A stretch of DNA of 64,000 nucleotides, from the NCBI RefSeq assembly GCF_003932955.1, contig NZ_QOVY01000010.1, forward strand, positions 1 to 64,000, given 5' to 3'. Position 1 is the stretch's first letter; every line of letters starts with the position of its first letter. Positions 16,623-25,954 of this stretch are shown here, piece by piece. A program made the position numbers and the translations under genes. Under the pieces are notes generated by a model. It had not been told where the DNA came from. It did no database searches and saw nothing but the letters and a program-made list of their open reading frames with translations. The DNA comes from Chryseobacterium sp. SC28 (lineage in GTDB: Bacteria; Bacteroidota; Bacteroidia; Flavobacteriales; Weeksellaceae).

Positions 16623-18230
16623 TTAATCCTTTATAAATTGTTCAACTGTTTCCTGATTTCCCGCTTTTATTTTGATGAGATAACTACCTTTTGCAAGATC
16701 TGAGATATTAAGCTTGCTTTCACTGTCACTTTTAATTAATCTTCCCAAGAAATCATAGATTTCGACTGATGTAATGCGCTGGCCGGTCGAAATATTTATA
16801 AAATCTTTCGCCGGATTCGGATAGATTTTTACCCGGATCCTCCGGCCGTCGTTTACCGTAAGCGTTTGATACGTTTTGTAGAAGTTGAGGATGCCGTATC
16901 CCTGCTGGTTATTGGGATTTGGATACAGGGAAGCATCCTGTCTCAGCTTTTGTTTCAGTTGGTTGATAGAAGTCGTATTGGGTAGCGACTGCATAAAACA
17001 AGCCACGCCTCCGGCTGCCAATGGCGTTGCGAATGAAGTGCCGCTACCGTATCCAGAAGAATTGTTGTAGGCATAATACGTATTGGTTCCTCTTGCGGCG
17101 GCGTCCGGTTTTATCACACCCGCAGAGTTAGGTCCATACGACGAAAACCCCGATGAAGCGCCACTGGAGGTCACCGCGCCAATGGTAAATACGCCCGGCG
17201 CATCTGCAGGTGCAGAAATATAATGCCAACTGCTCTGACCTTCGTTTCCGGCTGCAATCAAAACAAAAATTCCTTTCTCAGACGCTATTTGTGCGCCTCT
17301 GGAGATGAAGGTAGTAGCGCCGTTCATATCAGCATAAGTATAATCATATCGGCTGTCATCAAATTCTGTATAACCCAAAGAAGTGGAGATGATGTCTACG
17401 CCTTTTCTGTCGGCCTGTTCTGCTGCTTCTATCCAATAAAGTTGCTCCTCGGGGATTTCTACATCATCATTTTCCGAGGCATAAAGATAAAAGTCGGCGT
17501 TGGGAGCCGAGCCCACAAAAGTTCCGTCGATATATCCGCCAATGATTCCCAGGCACATTGCGCCGTGGGAATTGAGCGATGTACTGTAAACATCTGTATG
17601 TTTCGAAACAAAGTTGTAGGTATCTTTGATACGGCTCTTCGTGCGTATCCGCCTAAAGGCACTGCCAGTATCCACATAAGGGAAACCAGTATCGATGACT
17701 GCAATGGATATTCCGCTGCCCGCAAAACCTGCAATATGCAATTGGCGGAGATTAATTTGCTCAATCTGAGCCAGACTATTTCCATAATTGAAATCATTCA
17801 TAGGTTCACGATTCGAAAATTCCTCATCAAATTCCTTGAATTTTTCGATCTTTTGAGCTCTTTTGCCGCCATTTGGATTTCTTACAAAACTTTCCACATG
17901 ATCTACGTAGCTCTGTTGCGATAGAATTTGGATTTGAGCCGGTGTAGCATTCACGGCAACGCCATTCAGCCATTTGGAATAATCTGTCACTGTGAACCCG
18001 AGGTTCTGAATATTAGAAATATAAGCGGGTTCGATGGGAGCGTCCTGATCCGTAAGAGCGATGCCGAGGCGCGTTCTCCGGTCAAGAGATTTCTGGGTAA
18101 GCTCCGATAGAGGATTAGAAAAGAACGCTGCTTTGTTGGGTTTATCTTTGAAGAAAACGAAAACCAATTCGGTCTGAGCCGCAACTATCAGCGAAAAACT
18201 AAGGGTTAAAATTGTAAAGATTTTTCTCAC
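16623..18230 (-). CDS. Secreted S8 (subtilisin-like) serine protease with T9SS sorting domain
   Basis: A 535-residue secreted protease. A signal peptide (residues 1-19, ending VAAQ) is followed by a prodomain to about 150. The catalytic triad is visible as Asp180 (IAVIDTGFP), His222 (NSHGAMCLG) and Ser399 (GSGTSFATPLAAGG), with the oxyanion Asn in IAAGNEGQSS. Residues 455-535 are a type A T9SS C-terminal sorting domain (IYPNPAKDFINIS, then GSYLIKIKAGNQETVEQF). The protease is therefore exported by the type IX system and attached or released at the surface. Typical of the exoenzyme repertoire of the group. Confidence 0.93.
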   Translation of the reverse strand: MRKIFTILTLSFSLIVAAQTELVFVFFKDKPNKAAFFSNPLSELTQKSLDRRTRLGIALTDQDAPIEPAYISNIQNLGFTVTDYSKWLNGVAVNATPAQIQILSQQSYVDHVESFVRNPNGGKRAQKIEKFKEFDEEFSNREPMNDFNYGNSLAQIEQINLRQLHIAGFAGSGISIAVIDTGFPYVDTGSAFRRIRTKSRIKDTYNFVSKHTDVYSTSLNSHGAMCLGIIGGYIDGTFVGSAPNADFYLYASENDDVEIPEEQLYWIEAAEQADRKGVDIISTSLGYTEFDDSRYDYTYADMNGATTFISRGAQIASEKGIFVLIAAGNEGQSSWHYISAPADAPGVFTIGAVTSSGASSGFSSYGPNSAGVIKPDAAARGTNTYYAYNNSSGYGSGTSFATPLAAGGVACFMQSLPNTTSINQLKQKLRQDASLYPNPNNQQGYGILNFYKTYQTLTVNDGRRIRVKIYPNPAKDFINISTGQRITSVEIYDFLGRLIKSDSESKLNISDLAKGSYLIKIKAGNQETVEQFIKD

Positions 18231-18364
18231 GTTTTGGTAATTTGGATTTTTTTAAACTCATAAATAAATGTAAATTTACAAAATAATGTTTTTGCATTTG
18301 AAATCGAGGGTTCAAAAATTTTTGAAAACCGATTTTAAAGTTTTTTAACAATAAATTTTTGAAT

Positions 18365-19492
18365 ATGAAGAAAATCCAGATGGTTGATCTACAAAGCCAA
18401 TACTACAAAATAAAAAGCGAAGTGGATCATGCGGTTTTGAATGTGATGGATTCGGCAGCATTTATCAACGGACCGGAAGTCCACTCTTTCCAGGCAGATT
18501 TGCAACAGTATTTGAACGTAAAATACGTTGTCCCATGTGCCAACGGAACCGATGCGCTGCAGATTGCCCTGATGGCGTTGGATTTGCAACCCGACGATGA
18601 AGTCATTACCGCAGATTTTACTTTTGCTGCAACGGTAGAAGTGATCCATTTGCTAAAATTGAAATCCGTTTTGGTAGATGTAGATTACGACACCTTTACC
18701 ATCAGTACCGAAGCCATTAAAAAAGCCATTACACCCAAAACTAAAGCGATCATCCCCGTGCATCTGTTTGGTCAATGCGCGAATATGGAAGAAATTCTGA
18801 AAATCGCAAAAGAACATCATCTCTATGTGATCGAGGATAATGCGCAGGCCATTGGGGCTGATTTTCACTTCTCCGACGGCACCTCAAAAAAATCCGGCAC
18901 GATGGGAACTATTGGAACCACATCTTTTTTCCCATCCAAAAATCTCGGTTGCTACGGCGATGGAGGAGCCATTTTTACTGATGATGATCAGCTTGCTCAC
19001 AGACTGAGAGGTATTGTAAACCACGGCATGTACGAGCGTTATTACCACGATGAGGTGGGAGTCAATTCCAGATTGGACAGCATTCAGGCGGCGGTTTTGA
19101 GGAAGAAACTGCCCAACCTCGATTCTTATAACGAAGCCAGACGAAAAGCAGCAGATTATTACGACGACGCTTTTGCCGGAAACGAAAATATCCTCACGCC
19201 AAAAAGAGCCGACTATTCCACACACGTTTTTCATCAATATACTTTGAGAATTACCAACGGAAAACGCAACGAATTACAAAAATATCTGGCCGAAAAAGAA
19301 ATCCCGGCGATGATCTACTATCCTGTGGCACTCCGAAAGCAAAAAGCCTATTATCAGGAAAGTGATCCTAAAAATTTTGTGAATACTGATAAATTATTGG
19401 ACGAAGTAATTTCTCTGCCGATGCATACAGAACTGGATGAGGAGCAGATGAAGTATATTACAGAAGGCGTTTTGGAGTTTATCACTTCCTAA
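18365..19492 (+). CDS. DegT/DnrJ/EryC1/StrS sugar aminotransferase
   Basis: A PLP-dependent aminotransferase of 375 aa acting on nucleotide-linked keto-sugars. The ATG at 18365 is preferred over a TTG six bases upstream. The PLP lysine is Lys192 in TTSFFPSKNLGCYGDGGA. Other family marks are CANGTDALQIAL (58-69), HLFGQCANME (133-142) and EDNAQAIGA (157-165). It probably makes an amino-deoxysugar for surface polysaccharide or lipopolysaccharide. A galE gene lies about 600 bp downstream on the same strand, which fits a sugar-nucleotide theme, but this window has no complete polysaccharide cluster. Confidence 0.9.
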   Translation: MKKIQMVDLQSQYYKIKSEVDHAVLNVMDSAAFINGPEVHSFQADLQQYLNVKYVVPCANGTDALQIALMALDLQPDDEVITADFTFAATVEVIHLLKLKSVLVDVDYDTFTISTEAIKKAITPKTKAIIPVHLFGQCANMEEILKIAKEHHLYVIEDNAQAIGADFHFSDGTSKKSGTMGTIGTTSFFPSKNLGCYGDGGAIFTDDDQLAHRLRGIVNHGMYERYYHDEVGVNSRLDSIQAAVLRKKLPNLDSYNEARRKAADYYDDAFAGNENILTPKRADYSTHVFHQYTLRITNGKRNELQKYLAEKEIPAMIYYPVALRKQKAYYQESDPKNFVNTDKLLDEVISLPMHTELDEEQMKYITEGVLEFITS

Positions 19493-19590
19493 GGTTTTTT
19501 AAAATGGCATAGTGGTTGCAGTAAGGTACTTGATTTAACTTTTGATCATTTAACTAATCATACCTCATACAAACCATAAAAAATAATATT

Positions 19591-19878
19591 ATGAAAAATT
19601 TAGTAATAGTAGCGGCATTATTAACCTCAGCGTTTAGTTTTGCACAAAGAGCCGAAAACAGAAATCAAGTGGGTGAAAGACACAGAGTAGCACAAGGCGT
19701 AAAATCCGGAGAAATTAATAAAACCGAAGCTGCAACCATTCACCAAGAATCTAAAGACGTAAAACAAGCCAAAAGAGCAGCAGTCTCCGACGGACAAGTG
19801 ACTCCAAAAGAAAGAGCAGCCGTGGCAAAACAAGACAGGGAGCTCGACAAAACCATCTACGAAACCAAAAGTAATTAA
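19591..19878 (+). CDS. Small secreted helical protein
   Basis: A 95-residue protein with a signal peptide (MKNLVIVAALLTSAFSFAQ). The mature part is highly charged and Ala/Lys/Glu-rich, with two repeats of a similar pattern (VKSGEINKTEAATIHQE and VSDGQVTPKERAAVAKQ). Each has the look of a degenerate EF-hand-like or helical-hairpin unit, so it may be a small periplasmic helical protein. No catalytic residue is visible and I do not recognise a named function. It has its own terminator downstream. Confidence 0.7.
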   Translation: MKNLVIVAALLTSAFSFAQRAENRNQVGERHRVAQGVKSGEINKTEAATIHQESKDVKQAKRAAVSDGQVTPKERAAVAKQDRELDKTIYETKSN

Positions 19879-19920
19879 TGAATTTCTTAACGTTCGTAAG
19901 ATATTTTTTAGTACAATATT

Positions 19921-19953
19921 GAAGAGAGGAAAACATTTATCCTCTCTTTTTGT
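19921..19953 (+). terminator. Terminator of the small secreted protein gene
   Basis: AAGAGAGGA (19922-19930) pairs with TCCTCTCTT (near 19940-19948) and is followed by a T-run. Confidence 0.65.
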
Positions 19954-20066
19954 TATTAAACTCGCAAAATCTGTATAAAAACATTTATAACTTTGCAGAG
20001 TGTCAAGGTGCAATTTTACAACAACAAAACCGAGCAAAAATTGCAGATAAAGACTTAACCTGAAAA

Positions 20067-20074
20067 TAACTTTG
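20067..20074 (+). promoter_or_regulatory. Possible galE promoter -7 element
   Basis: TAACTTTG matches TAnnTTTG, 39 bp before the galE ATG. A TTG at 20041-20043 is a possible -33 element with slightly long spacing. Confidence 0.4.
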
Positions 20075-20112
20075 TAAAAATAACTTCGACAAAGTAAAAA
20101 AAGAAAAAAACT

Positions 20113-21132
20113 ATGTCCATACTCGTAACAGGCGGTCTCGGCTACATCGGGTCGCACACCGTTGTAGAACTCATCAATAATAATTTTGAAGTCGTCATTG
20201 TAGATGATCTTTCAAATTCAGAAAAATTTATCCTAAATAATATTGAAGAAATTACCGGCAAGCGTCCGATTTTTTATCCGTTCGATCTCAAAAGAAAGGA
20301 ATTATTAAGCCAAGTTTTTGAGGCGCATATCATCAGCGGATGCATCCATTTTGCCGCTTCCAAAGCAGTGGGAGAGAGTATGCTAAAGCCCTTGGATTAT
20401 TACGAAAACAACCTTTTTTCTTTGATCAATGTGCTTCAGGAATTCAGAAAAAGAGAAATTTCCAATTTTATTTTCAGCTCCTCTTGCACAGTTTACGGGC
20501 AGGCAGACCAGATGCCGATTGATGAAAATACACCTCTCAAAGAAGCCGAATCGTCCTACGGAAAAACCAAACAAATGGGCGAAGACATCCTGAAGGATTT
20601 CTCCAGAGCATACCAGAAAAAAGTTTCTTTACTTAGATATTTCAACCCCATCGGCGCCCATCCCACGGCACTGTTAGGAGAACTACCGGCCGGGATTCCT
20701 AATAATCTCGTTCCGTACGTCACGCAGACGGCAGCAGGAATTAGAGAAAAATTGAACATTTGGGGCGATGATTATCCCACAGAAGATGGCACGGCCATTC
20801 GAGATTACATCTACGTGGTAGATCTCGCAAAAGCACACGTTGCGGCGCTCAAAAAGTTGATGAACTCTGAAGAAGAAACCGTTTTGGATATTTATAATCT
20901 GGGGACAGGAAAAGGATCGTCTGTTTTGGAAGTCGTAAAAGCTTTTGAATTGGCCACAGGCGTAAAGGTGCCGTACCAAATTTGCCCGAGACGCGAAGGA
21001 GATATCACGATCGCTTATGCCAACGCCGATAAAGCAGAAAGAGAACTCGGCTGGAAATCCGAAACCTCTTTGGAAGAGGCCTTGAAAACGACTTGGGAAT
21101 GGCAAAAATATCTGAACGAAAAATCCCAATAA
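20113..21132 (+). CDS. galE: UDP-glucose 4-epimerase
   Basis: A 339-residue short-chain dehydrogenase/reductase that interconverts UDP-glucose and UDP-galactose with bound NAD. The Rossmann motif is GGLGYIGSH (residues 7-15). The catalytic Ser-Tyr-Lys set is SSSC (122-125) and YGKTK (Tyr149, Lys153). RYFNPIGAHP and the C-terminal NLGTGKGSSVLEV and RREGDITIAYANADKAEREL are GalE-specific. Length is exactly that of the family. It supplies UDP-galactose for surface glycans or galactose use. Confidence 0.95.
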   Translation: MSILVTGGLGYIGSHTVVELINNNFEVVIVDDLSNSEKFILNNIEEITGKRPIFYPFDLKRKELLSQVFEAHIISGCIHFAASKAVGESMLKPLDYYENNLFSLINVLQEFRKREISNFIFSSSCTVYGQADQMPIDENTPLKEAESSYGKTKQMGEDILKDFSRAYQKKVSLLRYFNPIGAHPTALLGELPAGIPNNLVPYVTQTAAGIREKLNIWGDDYPTEDGTAIRDYIYVVDLAKAHVAALKKLMNSEEETVLDIYNLGTGKGSSVLEVVKAFELATGVKVPYQICPRREGDITIAYANADKAERELGWKSETSLEEALKTTWEWQKYLNEKSQ

Positions 21133-21199
21133 TAGCCGAAGTCCCGAAAGGACGATTTGTTAAAGATAGGGACAATCCTATTCAATTGTGATCGATTCT

Positions 21200-21847
21200 T
21201 CATTTCTCGGCAAAACTGAAAATACTGTGCAGTTTAATTTCAGAAAAACCTTTGGATTTGATTTTCGACGCATTAATCATCGCTTTAGCCAAAACCTCAG
21301 TTGGTAAAGGTTGCTGACTTTTCAAAAGTCCCAGTTTATTGATGAACTTAAGAATTTTCAGTCCCAGAACCTCGCTGCCTCTATCTGAGTTTTTGCGTTC
21401 CAACATTCCAGGCTTGAAGATGCTTGTTTTCTCGAATTTCAGATTCTTGATCGCTTCTTCCAGCTCGCCCTTCATTCGGGAATAAAAAATTTTTGAATTT
21501 GGACTTGCGCCGTAAGCCGAGACCAAAACGAAATCTTCCACCCCGTTTTCCTTCGCTGCTTTGGCAAAATTATATTGATAATCGTAGTCGATTTTCCATT
21601 GATTGTCTTTGCTGCCGGCAGATTTTAAGGTCGTTCCGAGGCAGGCAAATGCCACATCGCCCCTTACCAGATGTTTCCAATCTTCGGGATGGTCAAAGTC
21701 TACCAAGTGTTCGTGGACTTTATTATGATGAAAGTCTGAATGCCTTCTTACAAAAATATCGATTTGCTCAAACTCAGGATCTTGCGAAAGCTGATTCACA
21801 AGATCTTTTCCCGTCGCACCCGTTGCACCAATTACCAAAGCTTTCAT
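21200..21847 (-). CDS. NAD(P)H-binding oxidoreductase-like protein (Htatip2/atypical SDR)
   Basis: A 215-residue atypical short-chain dehydrogenase. The N-terminus is a Rossmann motif, MKALVIGATGATGKDLV. The segment FACLGTTLKSAGSKDNQWKIDYDY is characteristic of the YwnB/Htatip2-like branch. The catalytic Tyr-Lys is replaced by YSRMKGELE. Members bind NADP(H), and substrates are mostly unknown. The gene is convergent with galE and separated by 67 bp. No clear pathway context. Confidence 0.8.
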   Translation of the reverse strand: MKALVIGATGATGKDLVNQLSQDPEFEQIDIFVRRHSDFHHNKVHEHLVDFDHPEDWKHLVRGDVAFACLGTTLKSAGSKDNQWKIDYDYQYNFAKAAKENGVEDFVLVSAYGASPNSKIFYSRMKGELEEAIKNLKFEKTSIFKPGMLERKNSDRGSEVLGLKILKFINKLGLLKSQQPLPTEVLAKAMINASKIKSKGFSEIKLHSIFSFAEK

Positions 21848-22053
21848 AATTCAAAGATTGATAATAAAGTTAAGCAAAATTTCCGGCATTAAGTTTTGTA
21901 ATTAAAAAAAATCAGAAAAGCGGAGACATTCATCTGTTGTAAACTTTGCTTCTGAAACCACAAAAGTCACAAAAACTTTAATTTTAATTTTAATTTAAGA
22001 TTTTCAAAACTCCAAAAAATGATAATGTTCTTTTGTGTCATTTTGGTTAGTTT

Positions 22054-22563
22054 TTAACTCAGCTTATTGCGGTATTCCGCCCAAATAATCTTGAACCATT
22101 CCGTAAAATCATTAGGATTCTCAGCAATTTCCTTTTGCAAATCTTCAATAGAAATATATCGTATTTCAGAAACTTCATCAGAATTCAAATTAAATGATCC
22201 GGAAAAATCGCCCGTGAAAACATAGTCCAACTCGTGCTCCCAAAGCCCGTCTCCGACGTCCGCTTTGTAAATAAAATGGAATTTCTCGGTCAGCTCACAA
22301 TCGATTCCCAACTCTTCCTTGATGCGTCGTTTCGCAGCTTCCAAATAAGATTCGTCAAGTCTTGGATGCGAGCAGCAGGCATTGGTCCATTGGTTTGGCG
22401 AGTGGTATTTTTCGTGGGCTCGCTTCTGCAAAAGCATTTCGCCTTCCGCATTGAACAGAAACACCGAAAATGCACGATGCAATAGCCCATTTTGGTGTGC
22501 TTGCAATTTTTCCATTTGCCCCAAAACTTCATCGTTTGGAGTTACCAATACCACTTTTTCCAT
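22054..22563 (-). CDS. idi: Isopentenyl-diphosphate delta-isomerase (type I)
   Basis: Interconverts IPP and DMAPP for isoprenoid synthesis. The 169-residue Nudix-fold enzyme shows HRAFSVFLFN, the active-site Cys in WTNACCSHPRL (about 62-66) and the Nudix-like helix YLEAAKRRIKEELGI with metal ligands. The glutamate region WEHELDYVF (about 109-117) provides the second catalytic residue. Length fits the bacterial type I enzyme. It lies 187 bp downstream of rsmA on the same strand; the gap holds no gene. Confidence 0.93.
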   Translation of the reverse strand: MEKVVLVTPNDEVLGQMEKLQAHQNGLLHRAFSVFLFNAEGEMLLQKRAHEKYHSPNQWTNACCSHPRLDESYLEAAKRRIKEELGIDCELTEKFHFIYKADVGDGLWEHELDYVFTGDFSGSFNLNSDEVSEIRYISIEDLQKEIAENPNDFTEWFKIIWAEYRNKLS

Positions 22564-22750
22564 AGCACAAAAATAGGTTTTTTAAAATAAATTTTTAGGA
22601 GCTAATCCCGCTTTCCACTATATCTTTTTTGTTTCATCACGTTTTATTATAAAATCGAAATTTAATCAAAAACAAAAAAGGATGCCGTTGCAATCGGGGC
22701 TATGGGATTTGTGAAAATAGGAAATTTTCTGCCTCAAGTTAAGGTTTTAA

Positions 22751-23539
22751 CTAAGACTTCGAAACTTCAAAACTCTGCTTCCATTCATTCGTAAAATCAA
22801 TAAAATCCGCAACAGACAATTCTTCCGCACGAATGTCAAGAAAACGGTGCGAATTCATAGCTTCAGGAATGCCAAGAACTTTCAGAGAATTGCTCATTTT
22901 TTTTCGTCTTTGCCCAAATCCGGCTTTCACGATTTGCTTGAAAAGAACTTCATTTCCGGCCAAGCCTGGTTTTAGATTTCGCTTCATTCGGATAACGCCC
23001 GATTTCACTTTTGGTGGCGGATTAAACACATTTTCGTGAACCGTGAAAAGATATTCCACATCGTAATAAGCCTGAACCAAAACCGACAAAATTCCGTATT
23101 CTTTAGTTCGTGGAATTCCGGATGTTCTCTCGGCAACTTCTTTCTGAAACATCCCGATCATTTCGGGAACATGCTGGAAATTATCAATGATTTTAAACAA
23201 AATATGAGACGAAATGTTATAAGGGAAATTACCAATCACAGCCACTTCTTCGCCACCAAAAACCGCCGGAAAATCAATCTTGAGGAAATCGCCTACGAAG
23301 TGCTGCTCCTTTAATTTCGGGTAATGTTTTTTAAGATAATCGATGGACTCGTTATCGATCTCCGCAACATAGAGCTCAACATCTTTTTCCAAAAGAAATT
23401 TCGTGAGAACGCCCATTCCCGGACCTACTTCCAAAACCTTTTTGTAACCCTCCAAAGAAAGCGAATCTACAATGTTTCGTGCGATGTTTTGGTCTGTGAG
23501 AAAATGCTGACCAAGGTGTTTTTTTGCTCTAACGTCCAA
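22751..23539 (-). CDS. rsmA: 16S rRNA (adenine-N6,N6)-dimethyltransferase
   Basis: Dimethylates two adjacent adenines in the 3' terminal helix of 16S rRNA during 30S maturation, using S-adenosylmethionine. The 262-residue protein starts with AKKHLGQHFLTDQNIARNIV. The SAM-binding motif is LEVGPGMGVLTKFLL (36-50), the acidic residue is in AEIDNESI, and the catalytic NFPYNISS is at about 104-111. The C-terminal domain contains FNPPPKVKSGVIRM. This is the full family length. It follows the DUF5686 gene on the same strand by 47 bp. Confidence 0.96.
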   Translation of the reverse strand: MDVRAKKHLGQHFLTDQNIARNIVDSLSLEGYKKVLEVGPGMGVLTKFLLEKDVELYVAEIDNESIDYLKKHYPKLKEQHFVGDFLKIDFPAVFGGEEVAVIGNFPYNISSHILFKIIDNFQHVPEMIGMFQKEVAERTSGIPRTKEYGILSVLVQAYYDVEYLFTVHENVFNPPPKVKSGVIRMKRNLKPGLAGNEVLFKQIVKAGFGQRRKKMSNSLKVLGIPEAMNSHRFLDIRAEELSVADFIDFTNEWKQSFEVSKS

Positions 23540-23586
23540 TTCCGATTTTTTGCAAAGATAGAATTATATTCGGTTGTCCCAATGTT

Positions 23587-25890
23587 CTAAAAACTCATCT
23601 GAAATCCAAACTGAACGCCAAACTTCCGAACGTCGGAAGTGGAATTGGTATTGTGGTTCAGATAATTTCCTCGCCAGTTGAAATCAAATCGCAGCAATCT
23701 GAAGTTTCCCCAACCAATGTTTTCTATTCCAAATCCATATTCGTAATACGGTCTTTCCGGAGCGCTCAGGCTCAGACTTCCGGCATTAATATTCACACTG
23801 CCGTCTCTTAAACTTCCCACGCCTGAACGGAAAAAAGCTACCTCCCGCAATTTTAGTTTTTTGATTAATGGAATCTGAGACAAAATCTTTCCGTTGAAAT
23901 GGTGCTCCAAAAACAAAACGGCGTAAGAATCTGCCACGAATTCGTAGTAATTCATCAACGAAAAAACCCCTCGTACCAAGCCATAAGACTGGTTGGCAGG
24001 CAGCACATTCTGCAAAGCGACGGGGAGCGAGTCGAAGTTTTTACCAACTTCCAGATTGGTAAACAAGCGTCCCCAGTTGCCGATAATAAAAGGCTGATAA
24101 TAGTAAAATTGTAATTTGTTATAATTAAAATCAGAATTGAAAACGCCGCCAACGCCTTTGGTATATTTCAGAATAATCGTAGGATTGGTCGCCAAAGCTG
24201 TCATTTCGTAGCGGTCCACACCGTAGGTGGAAAATTTCATTCCTGGTCTGGCGATGATCGTTGTGGTCAATCTGGTATCGTTCAAATCCGTTCTCAGGAC
24301 ATCGCCTCGGTAAAAATCGATATTAAAGAAATTGGAATTAGCGGATTTTATATTCTGTGTGGTAGCATCCAATCTGATTTGAAAATTTTTCCACGGTTCT
24401 ATGCTGGTGAATAGATTGGTTTGCTTTACAGAGCTCATTGAGGTCGTTTCGCCACTATTGAGAACGGAAGAAGACGCAAATGATCTGGTCATAATTCCCT
24501 CATCTGTAGTGAGTTGAACCCCGAGTTGCAGCACATCTTTTCGATATCCTGCACCAATCATAAAGCGGTTTTCTTTGTTGAACATATATTTGGCCTCGCC
24601 CCCAAATTTCCATTTATCATCGCGAAAACCGTACGCCGTATAGGCTTGGATTCGCCACATATCGTGCCGCGTCCGGTATGTTCGGAAGCCGGCTCTCAGT
24701 CTGTTTCCTTCGATATCGTTGTATCCGAAAGTCTGAAAGATATTCCCAATATCGATGCTGCGCCCCACGTGGACGTAGCCCGAGTTTCCGATTTCCACTA
24801 TTTTAATAATGGCTTTGTATTTCCGATTATTGGCTAATTCGTCATACATTTTATAGATGTTTTGCTCTCGTTCTGTCAGAGCCTCGGTTCGGTTGGCTTG
24901 CCAATATGCCTCATCTTTCGCTACCAATTCATCTTCAGGCACCACTATTTTATTCAAAAATTCGTCAGATATGCCTTTATCGAATTCATAGTCGGAATAA
25001 TTGGCGATCCGCCTCGCAATGACGGATTTTGCTTTCTCCCGATCCGTCAGAACCAGATGCAGTACTGTTTCGTTCCGAACGGGAATAAATGTGGAATCGT
25101 CCGGATTGTCAAACTCAATATCTGTGGATATCTTCTTTACAAAATTGATGTTGATGTTTTTGTTGGTCTGCATTTCCACCTTCGTCACATTATATTTGTC
25201 CATAGAAATATAAAGTCGGCCTTTCAGAGCGAGCGCTGCAGCATTTTTGGGTGTGAATCTGATCTCATAACTTCTTACGGTATTGACCTCCACGGTATCG
25301 GTAATATTATAATCAAAGACTCCAAAACCATCCGTAGAAACCGGACTTACAAAACCAATATTCAGATAATTAATCGTATTATCATAAATATTAATATCCT
25401 TGTACATACTTTCGACGGTCTTGGTGACGATTTGATTGTTTTGCAGACCGGAAACCCTGGTTGCTAAAAGATCGGTGCGCTCTTTCTTAGGATTGTTCTT
25501 GCCATAGGTTTGGAAGACGCTCTCAGTCAGGAAAAGAGGCAACACGGCTTTGCCCGCTATTTCCGACGAGTCATTGTATTTGAAAATGATAGAATCCAAT
25601 CCGCGGAAAATTTTCTTTTTGGTAAAAGCACTATCGATGTTATCCAGCCGGAAATCTATTTTTTCGTAGGTTTTATATTTGTAATCTTTGTGAAGAAGCA
25701 GCCCGTTGGACTTTTTTCTCTTCCACACTTCGCGCATAATGGCATATGCGGGGTTTTCTTTCTTATTTTTATATTTCTTAACCCCTTGAATAACAACGCT
25801 TTCTATTTCGTTTTCCTTTTCCACTTGGGAAAACAAAAAACTAGTAATGAAAATCAGCAAAAAAGAGAGAATAAATTTTTTATCAGGCAT
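23587..25890 (-). CDS. DUF5686-family outer-membrane protein
   Basis: A protein of about 767 aa typical of Bacteroidota. The start is ambiguous between ATG at 25899 and 25890; the latter gives MPDKKFILSFLLIFITSFLFSQ as signal peptide. The N-terminal part has the AYAIMREVWKRKKSN segment usual for DUF5686. The C-terminal half (from about 400) is a series of alternating aromatic/polar beta strands ending in a phenylalanine (QFGFQMSF), the signature of an outer-membrane beta-barrel. The carboxypeptidase-like regulatory domain that often precedes this family is absent. Function unknown; it may be a surface assembly or transport barrel. Confidence 0.8.
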   Translation of the reverse strand: MPDKKFILSFLLIFITSFLFSQVEKENEIESVVIQGVKKYKNKKENPAYAIMREVWKRKKSNGLLLHKDYKYKTYEKIDFRLDNIDSAFTKKKIFRGLDSIIFKYNDSSEIAGKAVLPLFLTESVFQTYGKNNPKKERTDLLATRVSGLQNNQIVTKTVESMYKDINIYDNTINYLNIGFVSPVSTDGFGVFDYNITDTVEVNTVRSYEIRFTPKNAAALALKGRLYISMDKYNVTKVEMQTNKNININFVKKISTDIEFDNPDDSTFIPVRNETVLHLVLTDREKAKSVIARRIANYSDYEFDKGISDEFLNKIVVPEDELVAKDEAYWQANRTEALTEREQNIYKMYDELANNRKYKAIIKIVEIGNSGYVHVGRSIDIGNIFQTFGYNDIEGNRLRAGFRTYRTRHDMWRIQAYTAYGFRDDKWKFGGEAKYMFNKENRFMIGAGYRKDVLQLGVQLTTDEGIMTRSFASSSVLNSGETTSMSSVKQTNLFTSIEPWKNFQIRLDATTQNIKSANSNFFNIDFYRGDVLRTDLNDTRLTTTIIARPGMKFSTYGVDRYEMTALATNPTIILKYTKGVGGVFNSDFNYNKLQFYYYQPFIIGNWGRLFTNLEVGKNFDSLPVALQNVLPANQSYGLVRGVFSLMNYYEFVADSYAVLFLEHHFNGKILSQIPLIKKLKLREVAFFRSGVGSLRDGSVNINAGSLSLSAPERPYYEYGFGIENIGWGNFRLLRFDFNWRGNYLNHNTNSTSDVRKFGVQFGFQMSF

Positions 25891-25954
25891 CGAGGTCATC
25901 TGGCATTAAATATAATAACGGTTTATCACTGCAAATATTATTTCGAGGACGAGA

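Noticed and set aside
17223-17924. Long plus-strand ORF (233 codons)
   Set aside because: It is antisense to the S8 protease gene, whose catalytic motifs are clear on the other strand.
24862-25467. Plus-strand ORF of 201 codons
   Set aside because: Antisense shadow of the DUF5686 gene; composition is not protein-like.
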